In this document: piece after piece, positions 1-8,171 of the stretch
Layout of the letters: each line of letters begins with the position of its first letter
How positions within the stretch are numbered: the stretch's first letter is position 1
Assembly (NCBI RefSeq): GCF_014356525.2
Contig: NC_052507.1
Location: 50,752,107-50,816,106, forward strand
Length of the DNA stretch: 64,000 nt
Source of the DNA: Nilaparvata lugens
Lineage: Eukaryota; Arthropoda; Insecta; Hemiptera; Delphacidae
Direction: 5' to 3'
Position numbers and translations under genes: made by a program
The notes under the pieces: model-generated
What the model saw: the letters and a program-made list of their open reading frames with translations, nothing else
Databases searched by the model: none
What the model was told of the DNA's origin: nothing

Positions 1-123
1 CAGTACGTTCTTGAAATTGTTAAAAATCGGTTCATACTCATCGTATAGGGCTCCGGCACGCGAGCAGAAAACTCCATACTTTGTATTCGGTTTCAAATAC
101 TCTATACATTTGTCCTTCATGTC
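1..123 (-). pseudogene. Integrase, N-terminal fragment (copy 1)
   Basis: The first bases encode the start of the integrase reading frame (MKDKCIEYLK...), truncated by the window edge. The frame is displaced from that of the protease-RT ORF at a run of eight T (minus strand) that closes the pol ORF, just as in copy 2. Confidence 0.7.
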
Positions 124-142
124 ATCGTAATCATTAGCATTC

Positions 143-2851
143 CTAAAAAAAAATAATCAATCTATTTTTATCAAAAATCTTAATCAAGCGAGGGGTTTGG
201 TCACCTCGTTCAAGTACTAATTGGTTATGTTCTACATTCAGAATCTTATCGTCATCAGCAATAGTTACTTGCTCGTTTGAACTCTTTCGAGAGTGTATTG
301 TGGCTAAACTGTTATTATCATCTTCACGTTCATTACCATTTTCATTATTATTTACAACATTTTCATAATCAATATCACGCACAATGTTTTCATTAGCATC
401 ATTATTTACAACGTCGTCATTTCTATTATCAATACCTATAATATCATCATTATCAGTTCCTACGGCCGGGTTATCTATTTGTTGGAGAATTTCATCGAGG
501 GAACTAACGTCTATGGAGGGAGCTTCAGTACGAGTATTGAATCGCAGCAATTCGTCCACGTTAATATAATCGAATTCATGATCAGGGTTGTGAGCACTAT
601 TATCAAAACCGTGAAAGCCATCTTCTAGACCAGTTTCGTGGGGGTCAGTAGCAATATTCGCAAACCCGTGAAAGCCATCTTCAAAGCCTAAAAAATCATC
701 TTCATCATTTTCCATCATGTTAACATTATTAGGACGAGACAGAGCGTCCGCTACGTAATTGGTCTTCCCATTTATGTAAATAATATCAAAATCAAATTCC
801 TCTAATAATAGTTTCCATCTAATGAGTTTCGAGTTCGGTTCTTTGATGCTATGAAGCCACTGGAGAGGCTTGTGATCAGTTTGAATGAGAAACTTACGTC
901 CGTATAAATAAGGTCTGAAATATTTACAGCACCAGACAATAGCCAATAACTCTTTTTCTATGGTGGAGAGGTTGATCTCATGTTTATTCAAAGTTCGCGA
1001 AGCATACGCTACTGGTAGATCTTTTCCTTCAAAAACTTGGGATAATACCCCTCCTATAGCATAATTGCTCGCGTCAGTCGTGGCAATGAACTGTTTAGAG
1101 AAATCAGGGAGTTGTAATATTGGACTGTTCTGTAACATTGTTTTCAATTTCTCAAATGCATTTACATATTCTGTATTATTAATATTGATCTTTACATCCT
1201 TTTTCAATGCCTGAGTCAGAGGTTTTGCGATTTTTGCATAGTTCTGTATCATTTTCCTATAGTAGCCTGTTAACCCTAAGAATTGTTTGATTTGTTTTTC
1301 GGTTTTAGGTATTTTAAAATCCTTTATGGCCTGCAATTTGGCTGGGTTGGGTTGAATACCGCGTTCTGAAACAATGTGGCCAAGGTATAACAATTCTCTT
1401 TCGAAAAATTCGGTTTTGTCAAGCTGTATTTTGAGATTGTGATTTTGTAGTTTCTTGAAAACAGATTTTAAATGTTTCAAATGCTCTTCCAAAATGTCAG
1501 AGAATACTATTATATCATCCATATATACTAATACATTCGGCATTTTAGCAAACAATATATTCATATTTCTTTGAAAGAATGGGGGTGCATTTTTCAGCCC
1601 GAAAGGGAGCCTAAGAAACTCGTAGTGACCATCTTCCGTTGAAAAAGCAGTTTTAGGAACAGATTCTGGGTCCATTTCGATTTGATGGAAACCTGAGTAC
1701 AAATCTATTGTGGAGAAATAAGTGGCTCTCCCAATTTTACCGAAAAGATCTTCAATGTTTGGTAAAGGATATTTATCAGCTATCGTCTTGTCATTAAGTT
1801 TACTGTAGTCTATCACCATTCTTATTTTCTTTTTCCCTGAAGCATCTAGTTTTTTTGGAACAACCCATATTGGGGAATTGTATGGAGAGTTGGAGGGTTG
1901 AATGATTTTATTTTGCAGCAGTTTATCAATTTCGATTTGTACGTCTTTCTTGAATATTTGGGGGTACCTATAGTTTCGTGTGTACACAGGATTGTCATCT
2001 ACAGTATTGATCTTATGTTTTAATAAGTTTGTTGAACCAAGAGGAATATTATCAAGCTTTATTATTGCAGGGAATTTGATAATTAAATCGTATATCTCTC
2101 TTTTTTCTTCGTCATTCATGTGGTCAGTTCGTAAAGTTTCATGGATCAATTTCTTTATCAATGCAAAATTTTCAGGACGTGTGGTCATTGAGTCATTATG
2201 CGAGTCAAGAATCGTTTCTACTTCCTCAATTTCCATGGGTTCAGGACTGATGGTCATGAGTTCATGAGAGAAAGCTATACAAGTACATTCACCATTAACA
2301 ATATCAACTATACCTTCTTCAATACAATAGTTAGAATTATTTATAGGTTTAAGTAATCCCTGTCCTACAGTGGGAATAGACCTAACTGGGATAGTTATTA
2401 CATTAAATCCAGGTTTCAATTCAATTTGTTTTCTACTAGAATTAATTACAGATAATAACGGTTTTGATACGTTGCCATAATCTAACGTATTAGTCTCATA
2501 ATTTACATGGGCCTTGAGTTGTTGCATTGTTTCATTACCTAAAAGAATATCGTACCTGTCGGAAAAATCATATATATACATCTTAATTCTAGAAAGATTC
2601 GGAAATAATGTGGATGGACCAAAAAATATATACTCATGTCCACCACTTGTACCAGCCGGGGTTTTTACAACAAATTTTTCCTTATATCTAGTTACAGTTG
2701 GCGGTACAATTGCAGGATGTACATAATTCATCATCGATCCAGTGTCAACAAGCCATTTTCTGTTTACATCATCGACAAAATAGGGTAGCGATTTATCAAT
2801 AATATTCAATTCAAGCTCTTTGGGGGGGTTTCCGCCGGATTGGGGCCACAC
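143..2851 (-). CDS. pol: Pol: protease, reverse transcriptase, RNase H (copy 1)
   Basis: A 902-residue ORF. Near residue 36 is an aspartic protease DTG in the context WLVDTGS. The RT has the IDYSKLN block, LPFGLKNAP, and the catalytic VYMDDIIVFS near residue 443. RNase H follows with TTDASNYAIGG, SRTLNKHE and QTDHKPLQWL, ending in VADALSR. About 195 further residues are acidic and Asn/Asp-rich, with a GFEDGFHGF motif present twice. Integrase is not in this frame. The first residues before PPKELE are read through the gag-pol overlap, so the nominal Met is probably not the real start; in this family Pol is usually made by frameshifting from Gag. The protein is identical to copy 2 apart from those first residues. 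Confidence 0.93.
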   Translation of the reverse strand: MWPQSGGNPPKELELNIIDKSLPYFVDDVNRKWLVDTGSMMNYVHPAIVPPTVTRYKEKFVVKTPAGTSGGHEYIFFGPSTLFPNLSRIKMYIYDFSDRYDILLGNETMQQLKAHVNYETNTLDYGNVSKPLLSVINSSRKQIELKPGFNVITIPVRSIPTVGQGLLKPINNSNYCIEEGIVDIVNGECTCIAFSHELMTISPEPMEIEEVETILDSHNDSMTTRPENFALIKKLIHETLRTDHMNDEEKREIYDLIIKFPAIIKLDNIPLGSTNLLKHKINTVDDNPVYTRNYRYPQIFKKDVQIEIDKLLQNKIIQPSNSPYNSPIWVVPKKLDASGKKKIRMVIDYSKLNDKTIADKYPLPNIEDLFGKIGRATYFSTIDLYSGFHQIEMDPESVPKTAFSTEDGHYEFLRLPFGLKNAPPFFQRNMNILFAKMPNVLVYMDDIIVFSDILEEHLKHLKSVFKKLQNHNLKIQLDKTEFFERELLYLGHIVSERGIQPNPAKLQAIKDFKIPKTEKQIKQFLGLTGYYRKMIQNYAKIAKPLTQALKKDVKININNTEYVNAFEKLKTMLQNSPILQLPDFSKQFIATTDASNYAIGGVLSQVFEGKDLPVAYASRTLNKHEINLSTIEKELLAIVWCCKYFRPYLYGRKFLIQTDHKPLQWLHSIKEPNSKLIRWKLLLEEFDFDIIYINGKTNYVADALSRPNNVNMMENDEDDFLGFEDGFHGFANIATDPHETGLEDGFHGFDNSAHNPDHEFDYINVDELLRFNTRTEAPSIDVSSLDEILQQIDNPAVGTDNDDIIGIDNRNDDVVNNDANENIVRDIDYENVVNNNENGNEREDDNNSLATIHSRKSSNEQVTIADDDKILNVEHNQLVLERGDQTPRLIKIFDKNRLIIFF

Positions 2852-3294
2852 CCTAAAAAATGATCTGTCATTTCATTCACAGCTGATGTTTGATTGTTGA
2901 GTTGCGATTGCAACAATTGAATACGAGTCGATGCATTTACTTGATTGATATCATCATTTGATTCATCGAGATAGTGAAGATCTTGGAAAGGATTGTTTCT
3001 TGCCGAATTGTTAGCATTTCTATTAGTAGAAGGAGTACGCATGGAGACAGTATTCTGCGAGTCCCAGTTGTGAGACTGTTGAATGTTTCGTGCTCCGTTT
3101 GAAAAGTTACGAGAATTGTTATTGAAAGATTTCGGTTGGAAATTTTGAAATTGCGACTGCTGAAAAGTAGAGGTAGAGGGAACTACACTTTGTTGGAAAT
3201 TAGAATGTTGAGGCTGTTGAAAATGGATTTGATGAGGTTGTTGGAACCGATTCTGAGTAGTGAAGGGTTGCTGGAACCGATTGAAGTGTTTCAA
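2806..3294 (-). CDS. gag: Gag C-terminal, Gln/Asn/Phe-rich tail (copy 1)
   Basis: This ORF carries repeats of the type NRFQQP and NFQQ and ends GCGPNPAE... at the junction with pol. It is one base out of frame with the main gag ORF and opens with a non-ATG codon, so it reads as the displaced 3' part of gag. There is no CCHC zinc knuckle, as is common in errantivirus Gag. Copy 2 has a TAG at 41376-41378 in the equivalent stretch; here that codon is CAG. The ORF overlaps the 5' end of pol. Confidence 0.7.
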   Translation of the reverse strand: MKHFNRFQQPFTTQNRFQQPHQIHFQQPQHSNFQQSVVPSTSTFQQSQFQNFQPKSFNNNSRNFSNGARNIQQSHNWDSQNTVSMRTPSTNRNANNSARNNPFQDLHYLDESNDDINQVNASTRIQLLQSQLNNQTSAVNEMTDHFLGCGPNPAETPPKSLN

Positions 3295-4235
3295 TTGAAG
3301 TGATTCTGATTGAAGTGTTGCTGGTGGAAATTCCGAGGAGAGAATTGATTGAACACTGGTTGCGGTTGAAAGAAATTCCGCGGTTGGAACTGAGAATTGA
3401 TTTGCTTTTCACTCACTGCACTTTTGTCACTTACGGGCTCTGCACATTTTAATTGTTTCAAAACAATGCTACAATCACTGCGCAGGGTATTGCGGGCGTC
3501 GTCCAAGTTCTTGAGTTTGTATACCTGAAGATGAGCTCCGAGTGTTGGATGAACACCGTGAATGAGCGTGCGGACAAGAGTTGTATCGAGTTGTTCGAGA
3601 AGATTTTTCAGGAGATCCCCGGTTACACCATCAAGCTTATAGCGGGTCACCACTCTGGTGCGTTTTTCACTGAGTCTTTGTAGGAAGTCGAGGGGGTGTT
3701 CGTATTGGAATGATTTCATTACAGCAATTTCGGCTATTAGGTCAGGGACAGTGCGTTTATCAGAGAAGCTTTTCGTTAAAAGTTCAATAAGTTCAGCTAA
3801 GTTGGAACACTCGCAATTTTGTACAACATCATCTGCAGCACCTTCCAAACTGTGGAGGGCGGCAGTAAATAACAGCCAATGATTTTCTTCGCGTTGTGAT
3901 TGTTCAATTTTATCGTTACAATACAGATTGAAAATGTCTTGGAAAGATTTGATAAATTTTGGAATTTTATTGGAAATTCCATCGAATTTTGGAATATAGT
4001 CCAGCAAATATTTCGGGATAGATTTGGTTGACATGATCACAGGGTCTAATTTTGACGGTCGAATGAGAGTAGAAGATGAAGTGAAGAAAATGTTCGCATC
4101 TGTACTTACAGTTGATGGTAGTTTTACTTCCGTCTCAAATTTGTGGAAGGAGTCTTCGTTGTCTGCCAGGTTGAACTTCGAAGGTTGCAGGTGTGGTATG
4201 CAGAGAACTTGTCTTGAAAAGTTCACCTCACTCAC
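3291..4235 (-). CDS. gag: Gag, capsid region (copy 1)
   Basis: A 314-residue ORF opening MSEVNFSRQV. The middle (residues about 75-235) looks like a retrotransposon Gag capsid: IPKFDGISNKIPKFIKSF, then HWLLFTAALHSLEGAADD and LIELLTKSFSDKRT, and FLQRLSEKRTRV. The C-terminus becomes Gln/Asn/Phe-rich. It lies about 110 bases inside the 5' LTR, the expected place for the first ORF. It is identical in copy 2. A one-base displacement at its 3' end separates it from the tail ORF in both copies. Confidence 0.88.
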   Translation of the reverse strand: MSEVNFSRQVLCIPHLQPSKFNLADNEDSFHKFETEVKLPSTVSTDANIFFTSSSTLIRPSKLDPVIMSTKSIPKYLLDYIPKFDGISNKIPKFIKSFQDIFNLYCNDKIEQSQREENHWLLFTAALHSLEGAADDVVQNCECSNLAELIELLTKSFSDKRTVPDLIAEIAVMKSFQYEHPLDFLQRLSEKRTRVVTRYKLDGVTGDLLKNLLEQLDTTLVRTLIHGVHPTLGAHLQVYKLKNLDDARNTLRSDCSIVLKQLKCAEPVSDKSAVSEKQINSQFQPRNFFQPQPVFNQFSPRNFHQQHFNQNHFN

Positions 4236-4343
4236 TGGTTTTCCGGATTTTTCACGAAGTTGAAATTAAAGATCGCGAATCGAAAAAAACTTGTTGTTAA
4301 ATGAACAACCTCGAAAAAACGTAAGGAAGGTAGTTCGGGTGCC

Positions 4344-4540
4344 AGTTATAGTTCTGGGGTAACCAAACATCTTTTTAAAAAGAAAACTTTATTTTCAAAC
4401 ACATAATTATAAAATATACATCGAAAAAGAGAGAAGTGCTCTCGGTGAAGTTTGGCAGTAGACTGACTAAAAGTACTATGTTCGAGCATTACAATGGAAT
4501 ACAGCGTCAGCAATAATATTAGGTGTTACCAGATGTAACT
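4344..4540 (-). repeat. LTR (5' LTR of copy 1), 197 bp
   Basis: It is bounded by AGTTA and TAACT, a 5-bp terminal inversion typical of gypsy-group LTRs. On the minus strand it contains AATAAA (about 4388) for polyadenylation. Next to its inner edge is GGCACCCGAAC, which with the last T of the LTR reads as a primer-binding site (TGG...) resembling the 3' end of a lysine-type tRNA; that tRNA match is tentative. It is identical to the LTR at 42449-42645. Confidence 0.9.
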
Positions 4541-5604
4541 ATAGACGTTTGATCATCTCATCAAATCTCTCAAGCACTTTCCAACACCCACACAAAAGCT
4601 AAAGCTCACATGAGCATCATCCGCAATAAAAAGGAAATTAATTGAAATAATATGTACATTGATATTATTATTATTATAATAATTATTATTATATTGATAA
4701 TACCATATAAATAATAACTAATTTAATTATTGATAATCATCAAGTGAACAACATATTCAAAAGTTCATCAATTACCTTATCAAATGTTATTTGAGTGAAG
4801 AGTTAAATTAATAAAATTTTACATCCTATTATATTAAGCGAGCAATTTCTGTATATCTCTTTATATTTTTATATCTGGTTATTTATGTTCAACGGATCTC
4901 GAAAACGGCTTCAACGATTTTCACGAAATTTGGAACACAGTAGGTTTATGATATAAAAATTCGATTGCAAGAGGTCTCATCCCTGGTAAAACTCTCTGAA
5001 GGACATGAAAAGGATAACAATTATTCATCCTTGGAAAAACAGATTTTAATTTCATCGTCTGTCGATAACAGAAGATGTGAGTGCCTGTGTGGGAGAGAGA
5101 CAGAATTATTTCCAGCTGTGTAATCAATCAACGAGAAATTTTATCTAGCTAGACAATTTAATCAACTTGATCAACATAATCTGATTTGTTGACATGACAT
5201 GATAATCCTCCTAAACTAAAGCAAATCATAATTTTCAAAGTTGATCATTATTTGAAAATTTTAAGTGATTAGTGAATGTTATTTTGTTATTCAATTTGTT
5301 TTGTAAATAATCTAAATTAGAACTTTATGTTTACAAATGTTTGAACTGAAAAGTGAACCTGAATTCAAGTGTATGGAACATAACCTACTTTCTGGACTAT
5401 TTATAGTGTATAAATCAAAATTCGGGGAAGAAACAGTTTTGGGCTGTTCCTGTTAGTCCTTCCCCAATCATTTTAAAGAATTGTGTTCGGTTTATGAAAA
5501 GTCAATAAATAACGAGCGAAGCACGGTGCCCCGATATTTATTTTTTAAAAGAGGATGGTTCCCCCTCCGGTTTAGGCTTGTACATAGTTCTTTTAATGTG
5601 CAGA
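4541..5604. other. Non-coding AT-rich DNA, duplicate of 42646-43710
   Basis: No credible coding region. A short ATT microsatellite lies at about 4660-4700. The whole stretch repeats in the first intron of the THAP gene at 42646-43710 with only small differences. Confidence 0.6.
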
Positions 5605-5894
5605 AGGATTATGCTGATATATTATAGGATATTATGTAAAGTTATGATGAATAAGAGAGTCGACCATGAGCAAAGTAAGAGGCGTGGTGCAGCCTGGGTC
5701 AGGCAGTTGGATGGCCAGACTGCAGTTCAACTCGTTGCTTATTGACCGGTCTCCCAATAAGCAACGAGTTGAACTTCAGTCTGGTCATCCAACTGCCTGA
5801 CCCAGGCTGCTCCACGCCTCTTACTTTGCTCATGGTCGACTCTCTTATTCATCATAACTTTACATAATACCCTATAATATATCAGCATAATCCT
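5605..5894. repeat. 290-bp long hairpin (foldback/MITE-like), copy 1
   Basis: Two arms of about 140 bp are near-perfect inverted repeats. The left arm starts AGGATTATGCTGATATATTA and the right arm ends with its complement TAATATATCAGCATAATCCT. The turn is about 10 bases (ACCGGTCTCC) between GCTTATTG and CAATAAGC. There is no ORF. The matching hairpin is 43711-44002, where one extra G on the left arm pairs with an extra C on the right. Confidence 0.85.
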
Positions 5895-5950
5895 ATAATA
5901 ATCAGCTTAATCAGCAAAAGTGCAAGGCTGCTTGTATCATCAGAGCAAGT

Positions 5951-6132
5951 AAGGCTAGCTACACTCACATCGATTTTTGTTCGTACGGTATTTTGCCGTC
6001 CTTATAAATTCTATTAGATTAAACAGTTTATTTCAAACAGACGATGTTTGTCAAGTTCCGTTTAATCTGATAGAATTCATAAGGACGGCAAAATATCGTA
6101 CGAGCAAAAAACCGATGTGTGTGCGGGGCTTA
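5951..6132. repeat. MITE with ~60-bp terminal inverted repeats, copy 1
   Basis: The left end (TCGTACGGTATTTTGCCGTC at about 5980) is mirrored by GACGGCAAAATATCGTACGA at about 6084-6103. The pairing extends outward to CACTCACATCG / CGATGTGTGTG. The central part is about 35 bp. No transposase. Repeated at 44059-44240. Confidence 0.8.
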
Positions 6133-6360
6133 AGGGATCTTCGGTGCCATCTACTATTCCTGTTTCTGTGGATAATCTACACTGACTATGACTCTCATTT
6201 TCTGACCTGGCACCTTTTGAGGATGTTTTGCGGATTGCGACTGGCTTGAGCGAATCTAAGAGTAAAGAAATTTGCTATATGTCTAGCATATTTTTATTAA
6301 GGATATTATATTGTCTATTATCGATCCTTTAACTGTGTGTATTGACCAGTGTCTTAAAAG

Positions 6361-7487
6361 GCTGTATTTTCGGATGAGCTGAATGTTTCAAAGACAGTAC
6401 CAATCTTCAAGAAGGGAGACATGACCATTCCAATTAATGAAACCATTTCTATTTTGCCTATAGTGTCAAAAGTTTTTGAGATTGTGATTGCTGAGCAGCT
6501 ACTTGACTATTGTGAGTGGTGCAGCTGTTTGCGACCACCCAGTTTTATTTTAGAAAAGGGTGTAGATCATCTGCTGATGATGTTGATTTCCTCCAGCGTA
6601 ATACTTATAAGTACTTTGAGAATCGAGGACTTGCTGGGCTCACATTATGTAACCTCAGCAAGGCGTTTGACACGCTTGATCATGCAATCCTCTGTAGAGT
6701 AAACTGAAGCACTGAGAGGCCAATGGAACCCCACATGAGTTAATTCAATCCTATCTGGGGGGGGGGGGGTCTCAGGCAGGCTGCACTGGCTAATAGTGAC
6801 CTGTCTCGGATAAGGAACTGTGTCAACTGTGGATTGTCTCCGGGCTCTGTCCTGAGGCCTCTTCTCTTTTTGATTTCATTAAAAGATGTGGCTCGTATGG
6901 ATGGCAGAAGTGTTGTCTGTCATGAAGATGACGCCACCTTCTTTGATCTAGGTCATGGAGGTGATGCACTAAGGGCCACAATGTTGGAATTGTTTGCTTT
7001 GGACTGGTTTTCTGTGAACCTTTTCCTCTTCAATGAAAAAAAACTTAGTCAATCATATTCAGCATCAGAAATGGGGATGAGAATGATTTTGCACCCGTGA
7101 AACTGCTTGGGTATTTCCTGGACAGGAAGCTGTCTTGAAATGACCAAGTTGAGGCTCTCTGCTGCAGGCTAAGCAGAGTGGTTTTCTTGCTCAAGAGATT
7201 GAAATCCTGTGTTCTTGCATTGTATCTTAAGGTCTCCTATTTATGCTTTTTCTATAGCATAATCTTGTACGGCCTCAAGCTTTGGGATGAAGCCACAGAT
7301 TTGTCTCGAGTGTTGCTTATTCAGAAGAATACCCTGATTGTCCTTTGTGCTGAGAGGCTGGCCCCTGTCAATCCCTCTTTGTGAGAGAGAAGATCCTCAC
7401 GATCTTCTCCCTCTACATACAGTATTTCAAAATATTTGCAGAAAACATGCAAATGTTGGGGTAGCTTGTACCATGCAGAAAATTTCC
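6361..7487 (+). pseudogene. Decayed non-LTR reverse transcriptase, copy 1 (ends at gap)
   Basis: Pieces of a LINE RT can be read across changing frames: KTVPIFKKGD, ISILPIVSKVFE, LTLCNLSKAFDTLDHAIL (block A), then PGSVLRPLLFLISLKDVA (block B) and FLFNEKK. Stops and frameshifts separate them and there is no intact ORF. A G homopolymer at about 6758-6769 may be a sequencing weak point. The last about 40 bases before the gap differ more from copy 2 than the rest, as at a low-quality contig end. Confidence 0.75.
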
Positions 7488-7587
7488 NNNNNNNNNNNNN
7501 NNNNNNNNNNNNNNNNNNNNNNNNNNNNNNNNNNNNNNNNNNNNNNNNNNNNNNNNNNNNNNNNNNNNNNNNNNNNNNNNNNNNNNN
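7488..7587. other. Assembly gap, 100 N
   Basis: Exactly 100 N, the usual placeholder for a gap of unknown size. It ends the duplicated block 1-7487 and precedes the EF-hand gene. Confidence 0.99.
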
Positions 7588-8171
7588 CAAACTCTAATCA
7601 AACTACACATTTACCTGTATTTGTGTTTTCACTTTTTCACGTATAATCTATAGGCTACATATAGACAAAAATGAATGCTGAATAACTATTAGGTTTGCTA
7701 TAAATTCAAGAACTTCATGATCAATAATATTGATCAACTCCTGCAGGCAACAAATTATACAAAAATATATTTTTTGAGTTAATAAATAAATTCCAAACCC
7801 CTAACCCAAGGGTTGGAACTTGGTTTACGGTTGCAAGCATGCAACTGGAAAATTCATAATGTAAACCTCCACCTTGTGTTACATAATTTTTCAAAGATCT
7901 TGTTCAGGAAAGATCAGCTGCACAAATTCGGAGTTCATATCATAATTATTGGCAAATTGTTATATAGTCCATATTATATCTGACTAACCAATTAGCATAT
8001 TCACTTAATCGTAATCGATGGAACGAATTATTTTGAATTTAGATAATTTGAAAATCCCAATCGAATATGAGATTGAACGTAGCAGAGGACTCTATTGAGT
8101 AGTAGATTTGAATTTTCGTTTTTGATTTTGGATTTTGATTTTTACAATTGGAAAATTCGATTATTTTTTAG
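7588..8171. other. AT-rich DNA upstream of the EF-hand exons
   Basis: Probably intron or 5' flank of the following gene. I see no first coding exon here with a matching reading phase (one base left over). Confidence 0.45.

Larger units (their letters stand above)
1..4540 (-). mobile_element. Errantivirus-type Ty3/gypsy element, copy 1 (cut by window edge)
   Basis: This is the gag-pol and 5' LTR part of an env-bearing gypsy-like element lying on the minus strand. It matches 38107-42645 at nearly every base. The few differences include one fewer C at the gag-pol junction of copy 2, one base change creating a stop in copy 2, and scattered single-base changes. The env and most of the integrase would lie left of base 1. 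The sequence right of its LTR (from 4541) is also the same as that right of copy 2, so the two are copies of one insertion locus, not two insertions. Confidence 0.93.

Noticed and set aside
1..4540. Independent second errantivirus insertion
   Set aside because: The 3 kb outside the LTR is also the same, so it is a copy of one locus.
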